64,000 nt of DNA from Neospora caninum Liverpool (Eukaryota > Apicomplexa > Conoidasida > Eucoccidiorida > Sarcocystidae): the NCBI RefSeq assembly GCF_000208865.1, contig NC_018395.1, positions 1,395,920-1,459,919 on the forward strand, written 5' to 3'. Within the stretch, counting starts at the first letter, position 1. Each line of letters starts with the position of its first letter. Positions 45,994 through 58,209 of this stretch are shown here, piece by piece. The notes under the pieces were generated by a model. That model did not search any database. It had not been told where the DNA came from and saw nothing but the letters and a program-made list of their open reading frames with translations. Both the position numbers and the translations under genes were made by a program.

Positions 45994-48900
45994 ATGGACC
46001 CGCCACCGGTCGACTCCGAACCTTCTCGCTTCTCCTTTTCTTCCTTCTCTTCTGTCCCTGACGGAGACCCTGAGGCCGGTCAGCTCGTGTCTGCGTCGCT
46101 GCCTGCTGCCTTGCTTGACTCGCTATGGCTGCCTTCGTCCATTGACCTCCTCGCTGCTCGCCTCAAACTCCTTCACCTGCGGGCGGAGCGGAACGCTCGC
46201 TGCGTTTCCCCTGCGCCCCTCGCTGATTTTTCTCCTGGCGGTCCAGCTGCGCTTGCGCCGTCTTCGGCCTACGAAGGACGGGGGGTGGACTCTGGCGAAA
46301 GGCAGGCGCCAGAAGAGAAGACGCGCGAGGACGCATGCGCTTCGCTGCATGCATCCATCGATGCCTTTGTCTTTCAGCCGCAGAATGCCCTGAAAGGCGG
46401 TTCTCCGTTCGCCTCAAATCCTTTGGCAGCTGGGACCCACCAGAATGGCCGTGTGACAGCGGAGGCGCGGGCGGGCGGCGACTCGCGCCGCAGCGCTGAC
46501 GCGGGAAGCCGAGACTTCGCTCCCCGCACCAGCGACTCTGCATGCGCGCCCTGCGGGCCTCCCAACCCCTCGCGGAACCGAGAAGATGACAGAAAAGAGG
46601 ATGAGAGTGCAGACGGAGAAGACAAAGGGAAGGGGCGTGACGAGCCTGGCCGCAGGAAAGGTGGCGCCTTCGGAGAGGAAGAGCCGGTCTTGAGAGAGAG
46701 GACGGAGAAGCAAGAAGGCAGGGCGAAGACGGGCGAGAATGCTGGCGTTGCGCTGCCACGACTTAAAAGGTCACGTATCAAGGGACGAGAAGCCATTCGC
46801 GGCGTCGACGTCCTTCTGCACTATTCCAGCACTCTCACGCCTCAAAGGGAAGTGATGGCCGCCGTCATTCAGGCGTGCCAAAGCGAGAAACACGCCATCA
46901 TCGAGAGCCCCACAGGTACGCGTTTTGGTCACCAGTTCGCTTCGCTGGAGTCAGAAAGCGGCGTCGGACCTCTTTCGGATCTCTGCTGACTGAAGTTTTT
47001 TCTCTCTTCCCCGAAAAACCCTGACGCCTACTACGTTTCTGGTCGCTGCGCACCACGCTTGCCTGCCTCTCTTACCGGCTAGCGCCGACCCTCCACCTCT
47101 CTGCAAGCTCTGAACTTTTGCTTGCCCAGACTCCTGCCCCTCTACATCTGAGAAGTCCACGCGTCGGCAGACGCGCGAGAGAGGTGTCTGTGTTCCTAGG
47201 CAACCGTGGGAAGTGGCGCCCGGAGACAGGAAGCAAGGCGTCGCAGCCCACACAAAGAGAAAGAAACTCGATGCATGCGGCAGGTACTGTGGCCCACGCT
47301 GCTGCTCTTCCGTCCAAGAAAAAGTATCACCCAGATGATGACTCACTCAGTTGGACAGAACGAGGCGAGGCCGCCCTTTCCTCTTTTCTTTCGCAGGAAC
47401 CGGGAAGACGGCGGCTCTCCTTTGCGCGACCCTTGCGTGGCAGAGAGACGCTCAAACGGAGGCGAACAGCAGAAACGTGGGGCGGATTATTTACTGCACG
47501 CGGACTCAAAAGCAAGCATCACAGGTGAGAAGATCGCTTGGGCGTCTTTTCTCTGTCCTATTTCCTCCGGGGACTGGGGGCCCTCGTGTCCTGCGTTAGG
47601 TCGGCTCTCGGTTCGGCTTTCGCGCGGGCTCTGCTCTCAGTCCTCGCGCCCCGCTGGTTCGCCCTTCCGCTCTTCGCAGGCGTGTGTCGCCTTTGTGTGT
47701 TTCCCTAGACGAGGCCTCTGGTGGTCTCCCGTTCCTCGCTCTTCGCCTCGTGGTCCGTGATACCGTCTTCGCTGCCGCGTTTGCTCCGGATATTTCTAGG
47801 TGATTGGCGAACTGAAGAAAAGCCCGTACCAGCCTGCCGCCGTCCAGCTCGCATCGCGCTCGCACCTCTGTCCCTACATGAATCCTTCTCTTCGATCGTT
47901 TGTTATCTCTGCCGCTTCCCACCACCTCTCCCACGAGTCTTCCTGTTCTTGCCCCTCTCGTTCCCCCTCGTCTGCCTCTTCTTCCTCTTTCTGTCCTGAG
48001 GCTCGGCCGTCTCCGCCGACCTCTCTCCCCCCTGCTCTGCATGCACCTTCACTGCCTGCCGCGTCTCCTGCCGGGGGACACCCCAGAGGGAAACGGCAGG
48101 GGGTGGAGCCGCCTGTGTGCTTCGACGAGACAGACTCCACGAGAAAACGGAAGAATGAGGAGACCGAGAAGAACGAACCGCTCGAGAAGACAGAGGGAGC
48201 TCGTGGCCCTCAGCCTGAGACAGGGCACGAGGAGACGAGCGAAGCTTCTTTGCCTGTCAAGGCCGAAGAACCCAACGGGCTTCGGCCCGAGACGAAGACG
48301 GAGCCCGCTTCAGATTCCCAAAAAAGCCGTAGAGAGCAAGCGAATGGAAATCCGTGGTCCACACCGAACAGGTTTCTTCGCGTCAAACAGGGCCCTGTCT
48401 CTTCCGTCGCGTCCAAAAGGACCGCTTCGTTTCCGGGGGCGCGGAACAAACACGGGAGCGACTCGGGGTCGAGCGGGGGGCTGTCTGTCACCTTTCCTTC
48501 TGCGGAAAAGGGTGGCGCGTCAACTGTCTCGCATTCCCGCCTTCCCCACAAAGAGAAGAAGTATATCCAGTGTTCTCTGGACGCGCTCCTAGCAAAGATG
48601 AAGACCCGCTCACCGCGCGGAGAGGCCAGAGGACTCATCCACACGACGGACCCCACTGTTCGGTCGCACCGGGAAGGGAAGGAAGAGAGGGAAGGCGATG
48701 AGTCGGCAAGACACAGCGCCTGGCTCTGCTCGAAACGCAGAGAAGCGCCGCTGTCTGCGGACGCCAGCAGATTTCTTCGGCAGCTGCTCCTTCTCCCCGC
48801 CGCTGTTTCCTCCGGGTCTTCGCTGGCAAATTCCGCGCGCCTGGTGGAAGACGACGAATGTCGGCAATCCGGGACGCGAGTGGACGCCTGGCGGCGAAGA

Positions 48901-51900
48901 GCCGGGCGATTTCGCGACAGAAGCGAAACGGACAGCTTCGCCTTTCTCCTCGACAGACTCCTGGGCTTTGCTGTCGACAGCTGTGCTGCGCGTGGCCGCG
49001 AAGCCTCGGCGAGCTCCCCCCAGAACGCAGCTGCTTCAGAGAGAGCCGAAAACGAAGAGGAAGAAAACGCTGGAGAGGAAGACGATGCGGGAGACGGCGA
49101 GGCACACGAGAGCGGCGGCGGTGCTTGGACGTGGGCGACGGGGCAACAGCCTGAGACGAGGCGTTTGGCGCGCAGCCTTGGAGAGCGAAAGCGAGTCAAG
49201 TTGAGCGGGGAGAAGGGGACAGAGCTGGCGACAGCTTCCTCGCTCCGTCGGAATGCGAAGAGCGGCGCGGAGAGCTGGCAGGCTGCGCGTCGACCTCAGG
49301 ACCATCCCCTCGATCAGCCTGACGGCTGGCTGTGTCCCTTCTACGTTCGTTTGGGCGAGAGGCGCTTTGCGGAGAGCCTCTTTGATCGCGCGCGACCCAG
49401 GCTCGTGCTCTGTTCGGCGCAGGGCGCGTCTCAGGCTGCAGTCGACTGCGAAGCGCCGAAGGGAACAGGAGACACAGGGTGCGGTCCTGAGGGATGCGCA
49501 GCAGACGCGAACGGAGCAGGAAACGCGTCGACAGTCGAGCACGCAGGCGTTGGAGAGGGCTGCAGCAACCAGGAAGCGGGGTGCGAAGAAGACCGCGGTG
49601 CAATGGACATTGAAGAACTCGCAAAGTTCGCCCTGACGTCGTTTTGTTCGCTGCCACCCGATAGGGGCTGCGTCTCCGTCTCTCGCTCCAGAGTCTCCCA
49701 GAAGCAGAGGCAACTGTTGTCCGCTGCCGGCGCGTGTCCGTACCACGCAACGCTCTCGCTTCTACCCGCGGCCGACCTGGTTGTTTGCCCCTACAACTAC
49801 GTCCTCGACCCGGGCGTGTCGGCGAGCTCGAAGCTTAACGACTTGCTCAAAGGTGAGGGCCAAGCGAGGAGGAAGCTCGGCGCGCATGCGTCGCGCATGC
49901 GCGCTGGAACGGGGATGCATGGTGCGGTGGCCCGGCCGCCGAGCGGCACGCGCCCGAGAGGGGGCCTGCACACAGCGGCACAGCAGGGGTTGCGCAGGGG
50001 TGTTCACGCGCCCGAGAAGGCCGGCTGAAAAGAACCGTGAGAGAACACAGGGCGCGTCTTCCACGCCAGCTGTGTCGGCGTGTGCCTCGACGTGCACAGG
50101 AGAAAACGGAGCGTTCGAGAACAGAAAGTGGACGCAGAAAGCTCTTTTGAGATCCGAACCACGTCTGTGAATGCCTGGGGGTGTTGCAGCCCCTAGGCTT
50201 GGTCCCCGTTCGTATTTGTGTCGTCTCCCCCGTTTTCTCGCGCCTCTGCGTCTGTGTTTGCGAGTTCCTCTGTCCTGCGAGTATGTGCCTTGGCTCTTCC
50301 AGGTTCAGTCATCATCTTCGACGAAGGTCACAACGTCGAATCGATTTGCAGAGAGGTCGGCAGTCTCGACTTGCGCCTCCCACGGCTGGTCGCTCTCTTC
50401 CACTGGGCAGAGGCCATTCGCGGCTACATCGCCAAGCAGATCGCGTCTCCAGACGCTGCCGGCGTGCCGCTTTCCTTCGCGCCGTTCTCCTTCGCACCAG
50501 AAGCTTTGCATGCGAAAGACTTCTCTTCCTTCTTTTCAAGTGCACCCGCCTTTTCGACGTCTTCGGAGTCCGCGGCTCTCCCCGCGTCTGGGCACGGGCC
50601 GGGAGAGCCTGGCGAAGAGGAGGCCAAGCGGCGCCTGATCTCTTCGTGTCTCCCTGTTCTCCTCGACTTTCTTGGGCGCCTGATTCAGGTGGGAGTCAAG
50701 GCGACAGAGGGTCGCCGAGCGTTGGCCCGGGCCGTTCAGCAGCACGGGGCCGAGCTCGGCGCAGAGATCGCGTGGAGACGCAGGGGGAAGCTGCGTGCGG
50801 GTCAGGGCGGCAAAACGTGGGCGAGCTGGCGGAGCGGCGCTCCCGGCGGGAGACACAGCGGCCAGGGGCCCGAAGACTCAGAGCGCTTGATGGCTGTTAC
50901 TCTGAGGAGATGGGGCGGGGAGGTCAAACGCCGCGCCGGGGATGCTCGTGCGCCTGCTTCTTTTTCTTGCCTTCCTTCCCAGTCTTCCGTGGGGCCCTCT
51001 GGCGCCGGTCTACTCCGGCCAATTCCACCCGCGCTTCGTCCGCCTCCCTCGCCCATGTCGCAGTCTCTTCCTCGGCCCTCCTTTCCTGCTTTCGCTTCTT
51101 CTGCTCATTTTCCCAGGGAGCCCGCTCCACTTCCCCGCGCGTATTCCGCGCCGACTTTGGACGGCTGCCTGGACTTTCTTCTCGAGATGGGCGTGGCACG
51201 CCCAGAAGCTGAGGCGTACGGCAGCAAGGTGAAGGCGTCGCTCGACGAGATTCACCGTCTTCTTCTTCTAGCAGATCCGCAACAAGCTTCGAACGTGACG
51301 CGCGACCACGCGAACTGGGGAGACAGTCGAGAGATGCGAGAGCTGGAGAACCTCGTGCACATCTTCGCTCTCCTTACTGCCCACCCAAACTGCTACCAGG
51401 TGCGCCTGTCCTCAGAACTGCCCGAAGAGGAAGTCGAACGCCTGCTGTCTCTGCCCGAGACGCCCCGGAGCCCCGACCGGACTGGGCCTGCGTCCAGCCC
51501 CTGGGGATCGACAGAAGAGATGGATGCAGAACTTGAGGGACAGAGCGAGCGACACGCAGAGCCTGAGCGGACTCGTGCACCGGGCGAACGCGAGACTTCC
51601 ACTAGCACGTCCAAAACGCTGTGCTTAAGAAACATGTGCCTTCACCTGTGGCTCCTCGCCCCCGCCGTCACCTTTGAGAGGATCAGCGCGCAAGCACGAA
51701 CAGTCATCGTTGCCTCCGGGACTCTTGAGCCCATCGAATCTTTAATGTAAGAAAACTCGCTCTCTCTCTTTTCTCTCTCTTTTCCTCTGTCTTTTCCTCT
51801 CTCCTTTCCTCTCGAGGCACTTGTCTCTTCAATCACGCCTGTGTTCGTGCAACGTGTGATGACACAGAAACATACGTGTCCGTTGACTGCACTTACGCTT

Positions 51901-54900
51901 CGATCTCTAGAAATATATACCGCTCTATGTATATATTTGCATCTTTAGATGCCTTTTCTGCATGCTACGTGTGTATATTGTCATTTTGTAGCGACTGACT
52001 GCTTCTTCCCTGCGGTTTCCCGCGGAAGCCCGCAGAGGGAGTTTCCAGTGCCACATGCACCAGAAAGACGTCTCTCCTCGCTTCTGTTTGCAACGCAGGT
52101 CGGAGCTCGGACCCTCTTTCACGCGACGGCTGCTGCCCACGCCTGTGCGTGCGGGCCACGTCGCGGCTCCTGCACAGCTCGCCATCGCCTGTCTCCGAAC
52201 GATGCCGATCGGCGAGTCTCCGTCCGTTTTTTTCCCGCCTGGAGGTCTGGTGGACGCGCACTCTCCCCAAGTTTCCGGGCCTTTCGCTTCCTCTGCCCCT
52301 CCTGCACCCTCCCCTCCCGACTCCAACTCCTGCATGCAAACGCAGACCTTTTCCGCTTCTTCCTGTCCTTCCTTTCCTTCTTCCGCTGCTTCTGCTCCTG
52401 GATGTCGACAGCGTCCCGCGTCAATGCAGTCTCTTTCCCAAAGCAGAACGAGTAACCAAGCGTTTCGGTTCTCTCTGCCTGCGCGCCCGTCCGTTTCGCT
52501 CTCTCGTTCGTCGGCGTTTGCGGCGGGGCAGTCGGTGCCGCTCGAGTGCACCAACCGGCAGCTGTCGAATCCGTCTTTTCTCGTCCACCTCGGCTGGTGC
52601 ATTGCGCAGCTGGTTCAGGCGATCCCTGGCGGCATTCTCGTCTTCTTCCCCTCCTTCAGCATGTTGGAGCGAGCCCAGAGACTGTGGCGTGCGGGCTCGC
52701 GGGGGCGAGAGTTCGGGTCGGACTCGGCGGCGCCCAAGGCCCGAGCGAGGAGACGGAGCGGCGACGAGAAGAGCGAAGGCCCCAAGAAACGTGGAGGCTC
52801 TCGGCAGCATTTCTCCTTTTCACAGGCGCATGCAGACAAGGGCGGGTGGCAAGCGAGCGACCGCGCCGACTCGGAGCGCATGCAGTCAGTCTGGCAAGTG
52901 CTCACGCTGTTGAAGAAGACCGTGCTTGTGGAGCGCGGGACTGATGCTCCTTCTCCGCCTCCCGTTTTTTGTCGCCCTCGCCGCCGGTCGGATTCGGCCT
53001 CAGACTCTGAAGAACTCGACCAAGCCCCAGACCCTGGTCGGCTCTCGCTGGCGAGAAGCGACGCAGCAGGCGACGCTGGAGGCGGTTGCGAGAGGGATCC
53101 TAAGGAGGTCTTCTGTGAGAGCGTGGACGTTCAAGGCCATGCGCTGATGCTGGCTGTTTACCGTGGCAAAATGAGCGAGGGCCTGTCGTTCAACGACGAC
53201 TACTGCCGAGGCGTCATTTGCATAGGCATCCCTTATCCTGCTTTTCGAGATCCCAAGATCGAGAGCAAAATGCGATTCAACGACACTCTTCACCTCCTCA
53301 GTCCCTCGCCAGAACACCTTCTCTCTTCAGCCTCTCCTCCCGTTCCTGGCCCATCTTCGTCCGCGTGTCCAGCTCCGCCTCGTCTTCTCGCTTCTTCCTT
53401 GTCTTCTCTCTCTTGTCGCTCTTCTCTCTCTTCTCTCCCTTCTGCTGCGTCTTGCCTTCAGCGCGCGAGCGACTCAGAGGCAGCGCGCGAGAAAGGAGAG
53501 TCTTTTCTTAGGACGGCGGAAACCGGAGGAAAAGCTGGAGGACAGGACAGCCGCTGCTTGCGCAGCGAAGGCGATGGAAAGACTCCTACCCTGTTTGCGA
53601 CGCCCTGGCAGGGAGAAGGGTGGGAGGCGACACCGGCAACGCCCTGGCTAGACGGCCGAAGGTGGTACACCATCCAGGCGTACAGAGCTCTGAACCAGGC
53701 GATCGGACGGTGCATTCGACACATGTAAGCTGCCAAATCTTGACGTCTCCGCTCCACACACATGCGCACATGCATCTACGGAAACACAAACTGACCTAGC
53801 CAATCAGACTCTCTTTAGCTGTCGACAGAGGGCAAAGCCGCGGGTTTCCGTTCAAACCCGCGTGAGAGCGAAGGAAAACGCCGCTTCGGGGTTTTTGGAT
53901 ACACACACGCGGATGAAACCAACATATACACACAGTTATAATGATACTTTGTGTAGTTTCTAAGATTTCCATGTTGACTAGTATATATTTACATATTCTG
54001 AAACGTATATACATATATATATATATATATATGGATGGATAGATAGATTGTGAGATACCTCCTCTAGAGTGGATGGTAACTGAAGGAAAGCAAATGGCAT
54101 GTCCTTTTTTGTTTGTTTTTCTCCTGTTTCTCGTTTGATTCGCAAGTGTTTGGCAGGGGTGTGGAAGAGGGAACGGCTTCCGTTTGAGCATCGTGTTCGC
54201 GCGATGGTTTTTGGTTTGTGCCTCCGCGTTTTTGTTTCATTTCCTCGTACTGGTTTCTTCTCTTTCCGACTCTCTACCGTCATGTCTTTTCCCCTTTTCT
54301 CTCTCGGCCCTCCTCTCTTCCTCGCTTTCGTCCGTCTCGTCGCCGCTATCATCTCGAGCTTTTCGCTGTCTCCCTCCTGTCTCCCGCACGCTCTGTGTCC
54401 CTGCAGACACGACTACGGCGTTGTCATTCTATTGGACTCTCGCCACGTTTTACCTTCCGCCTCCAAGTGTGCATCCTTTGCGCCTTCGTCTCTCGCTTCT
54501 CTCTCCCGTGGCGGTCCAGCCCCTGTGAACGCGCTACAGCGCCCGCCCGAGACCGGCGGCACTTCCCCACACTTTTTTTGCCGGTGGTTCCTCCCTCACC
54601 TGCACACTTTCACTTCCTGCGACTCTCTCGTTCAAGCTCTCCGCGGTCACTTCTATGTCGCCCCGCGCGTTGCCGCTCACAGGCGCCTCCTCGCCGCTTC
54701 GGGCCTGCCTGCAGGCACGCACACCCTGCTTGGGGCTGTCGCCTGCGCTTCTTCTCAGCGAAAGGGCGGCGACGCCAGCGTCCAGGGAGACTCGCCGGAC
54801 AGCGCCGAAGAAGCGAAGACGCAGGCAGAGTCGCGGGCGAGAAAAGAGCTGGACGAGAAGGAGAATGCACTCCAGAGCGGCCGCGACGGCTGGCCTGGAA

Positions 54901-55928
54901 ACACCGCGAGGCTCGGCTCTCGCCAAGCGCCTCCGCATGGCATTGTGCATGCGTCGCCGCATGTAGACAGCGAGGCCGCTTTTCCAGTTCGTTTAGCGGC
55001 TTCGAGTGACCTCATACACGCCAAAGAACGGGGCGTAGCGGACACGGGTACGGCGCCTGTGAGGCCGGCCCAGCTCCCATGCCAGCTGTACGCTTTGCTT
55101 CGGGAAGTCTCTTGTGGAAGCGCACACGCAGCAGAAAGGTGTAGAGAGACAGGCGAGGCACGTAGGTCGTCGTGTCCTCGCGGCGCTTCGCCACTAGATC
55201 AGCCTGCGCACAGGATGTTCGGCCACCGAGTATTGCCACAGACTGGGTCGTCCGACACGGCACCGGACCAGGAACGAGGGAACGCACCCGACACAGGTGA
55301 CGAGACACTCGAGGGCAGTGTCTGTACACCTGAGTTTTTGCAGGGCTGCCTGGGCACTTTCAACACCGCACCGCGTGGCCGTGTGCATCCCACGAATAGC
55401 ACACAGTGCACACAGGCTGAGAACGGGGAGGGTGTTTCAGCTGACAACTCTGCGAACTGTGCCTCGCGTCGGGAAGGAGGGAAGCTGGCTGTCTCGACTT
55501 CTATCGAGAGGGAGAGCGAGACTGCAGAAAACAAAGGGTGTTTTTTTGCGGCCGTTCCGTGGAAACGGAGTGGAGACGCCACACATCCTTTTGCAGAAGA
55601 ACTGCCTTCTCAAAGGGGGACAGCAGAGACAGCGGCTCGCGCGGACAAAGGGAATGGGGAGGAAGAAGACGAGGACGAGGTTCGATGGAAACGCGCCGTC
55701 GAGGGGAAGGCGGGCGAGGCTGTCTGCCGGGACGGGCTGGGCGGCACAGCGAGGAAGGCAGACGAGGCGGAAGAAGGCACGGGGGCAGACGCAGGCAGGG
55801 AATGGCGACCGAATGCCGAGGTAGGGGCGACACGGAAGGAAGACAGCGTGGAAAGAACGGGGGCGGAAAGTTGGGGAAGGCGAGAAGAAGATCGGGAGGA
55901 ATTGGAAGACATCCTCGCAGCGCTGTGA
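45994..55928 (+). CDS. FANCJ/RTEL1-type iron-sulfur superfamily 2 DNA helicase
   Basis: Six exons (45994-46915, 47397-47524, 47800-49852, 50303-51746, 52099-53724 and 54407-55928) join in phase to 2564 residues, about twice the animal FANCJ or RTEL1 length. These helicases unwind D-loops, R-loops or G-quadruplex DNA in 5'-3' direction. Motifs in order: ESPTGTGKTAALL (Walker A, residues 304-316) with an intron in it; IIYCTRTQKQ (motif Ia); SHLCPYM, WLCPFY and GACPYH, which are candidate FeS-cluster Cys; CPYNYVLDP; DEGH at 1041-1044 in place of DEAH; VIVASGTLEPIESL; GKMSEGLSFNDDYCRGVICI (motif V); QAYRALNQAIGRCIRH (motif VI). The last two resemble FANCJ more than RTEL1. Several hundred low-complexity residues interrupt the FeS domain and the region between motifs. 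The 470-residue tail is Glu/Ser/Gly-rich. Confidence 0.88.
54013..54032. repeat. (AT)10 microsatellite followed by GGAT/GATA repeats
   Basis: This simple repeat lies inside the last intron of the helicase gene (53725-54406). It is followed directly by a few GGAT and GATA units. No function is suggested. Confidence 0.9.
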
Positions 55929-58209
55929 CATCCTTTCGGAGACTGAGCCGAGAGAACCTCACTGTTCTGGTCTCGCGGTCCCTGGAGGATGCCCGAAAGA
56001 AATCGTTTCGTTGATTTGTTGACGCCCACCTATTGGACAAGTCGCGATTATCTTGCTGGCCGTGTGCCGCCGTGGGGATTGTGCGGGCAAAGAAGCGGCT
56101 GGGTGGTTCTCTCAAAAATCCAGTCGCGCCGACTTCGAAGTCTTGTCAGCAACGCAGTGTTCGTGGACGAAAAGGAACAAACACGTGTCCAGCTTGTTTT
56201 TCAAGACCATAAACCGCTTCACTCACCGCTGACGTCTCAGCATGCTGACTGAATCTCCGTTGATCTCGCTGCCAATGTCTCCCTTCTTGTCTCTCCCCGC
56301 CTGTGCGCTTCCTTTCTCTCGCCTTCCTCTCTCTGGCCCTTGCTCTTCTGTTCTCGCAATCGCTGTCTCTCTGAGTCTTTCCCTCTTTCTCTCTCGCCTT
56401 TCCTCCGTTCCGGTCTTGCTTCTGCGTTGGGCACTGCGTGAGTTGTTTTTCGTTCTTTGTGGAATACCTGGCGCGGGTTCGACAGGCTCCGCGCAAGTCG
56501 GCCCTTCCAGTCTCCCGCTAGCAGCAATTGCGCCGGCACCACTTTTGAACCTAACAGAGTAGACGTCCTGTGACCACAACCAAACAGCAGCAATGCCGTT
56601 CTGTCCCATAAAAGCGAGGCAGCCAGAAGCGCACACAAAGACAGCCGGTGGCCCGTCCAATCATACTATAAGCAGTGCCACGGGAGAATTTCAGAGTCAG
56701 CAATCCTCCATAGCTGCGGTACCTGTTGCCTTACCCGAGAGGTTAACCTTTCCTTTTACGTACTCGGGGCACGCAATACCATTCAGGTACTGCGTGCCCC
56801 GCGGCGAGGATTTCTTCGCTGCGACACACTGGCGGCTGTCTGGTGCCTCGAAACAAAGCGGGATCCCCGGCGTGTCGCCGCCTCAGCCCTGACGGCGAGG
56901 CCGAGCGCCGCCTCCCGTGTCCGTTTCGCAGCCTTTTCCACGTTTCCGCGACCTTCACAACTGCGGATGCGGCCAATACGTGACCAGTCTTCCTGTAGTG
57001 AGCGGCGCGGCGCGTGTCTCCCCTCCCTCTCTGCCACGTTGAGTCACCGTACCTCGTCCAGGCCCTACCGCGCCCGTGGCAGCGGAGTATTCCAGAAAGC
57101 GTCACCTCGAACTTCAGAAAAGACGACTCGCGCCTTCCGTGGCACCAGGTGTGCAAAAACGATGCGGGTAACCCACTTCCTTCTTTCGATGTGGCGCAGC
57201 TGGACGCCACGCGTGTGTGTGTGTGTCTCGACGGGAGATCCGCCTCAACTTTTCGCAGGACCGCCCAGCCGTTTTCGCGGCGAGAGACTGCTTGCCCGAT
57301 GTACCAGTGCGCGGCCTGAGCTCGGCGCCAGACAGAAAGAAGGAAGTCTCCGCCTCTTTTCGTCCGTAGACTTTCCTCTCTCTCTTGAGTTGGCAAGAGA
57401 TTTCCTCTCGGGGTGCGACACCTTCGGAGGAACGCTCTCAGTGTCTTCTCGCGCGTGTCGCGTCTCGCGCCGCCGAGAATTCCGCCCGCCTCCTCCTTCC
57501 CCCTCATGGCGCGGTACGCGTGTTGGGAGCTTCCTGGCGGACCGCCTCGGAATTTGTCTGACGGGTTCGCTGTTCGGGCCTTGCGTTTCAACGCAAAACA
57601 ACTCGCCGTTGCTGGATCCCAGCTCGGGCTGGCGGGTCTTCCTTTGGCTTTCCCGGCCTCCTTCCCATTCTCTGCTGTACAGACACCGGAAAAGCAGCCG
57701 CGCGGTCCCAGCGCTGTGACTCAGCTTCGAGACACATACGTTGTTCCGCCCAGGCTCTGCGGCCAGGCCTTTTTCCTCGTTCGGTTCACCTCGCGAGCGC
57801 CTACACCTTTCCGAAACCTTTGGCGCCTCTCATTATGCCATCCTTCGCGCTGTTCGATGCTTACAGACGGGCAAACGCCGCTTCGCGGCGCTCCGCTCGA
57901 CTTCGCGGATCTTTTCATCTTGTCTCCATCGTCTCCGCTGCCTCTGCATCTTCGATTCAGCGAGCAGTCGAATAGAGACGACTCTCACCAAAACTTCCTT
58001 CCTTTCCTCGCTGCCTCCGGTTCTCTACCCTTCCGACCTTCTTCGTTCCCAGTGCACTTCCTCTCTTTTTGTTCACTCCTCTTTCCCCCTCTTCCTTTTC
58101 TGTTCTTCGATTTTCCCGCTGTCTCGTTTCTCTCTCCTCTATGGTTTGAGGATGCCGTGGGGACCTTCGGGGGCTGGCGTGCCAGGTGTGTCGGAATCGG
58201 GGAGGCGCG
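55929..58209. other. Gap between helicase and large open frame
   Basis: The 2.3 kb interval should carry the helicase 3' UTR and the promoter and 5' UTR of the next gene on the same strand. The last kilobase is strongly pyrimidine-rich (CT/TC runs), which is common in coccidian 5' UTRs. A 282-codon minus-strand frame (57591-56743) and a 266-codon plus-strand frame (57413-58213) are open but show no protein-like features and were not accepted. Confidence 0.4.

Noticed and set aside
48210..49199. 329-codon minus-strand frame
   Set aside because: It is antisense to the low-complexity insert of the helicase exon 47800-49852; Ser-rich content is the complement of Glu/Arg-rich codons.
56743..57591. 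282-codon minus-strand frame
   Set aside because: Arg-rich, without motifs, in GC-rich DNA where stops are rare; it lies in the region expected to be UTR and promoter of the flanking plus-strand genes.
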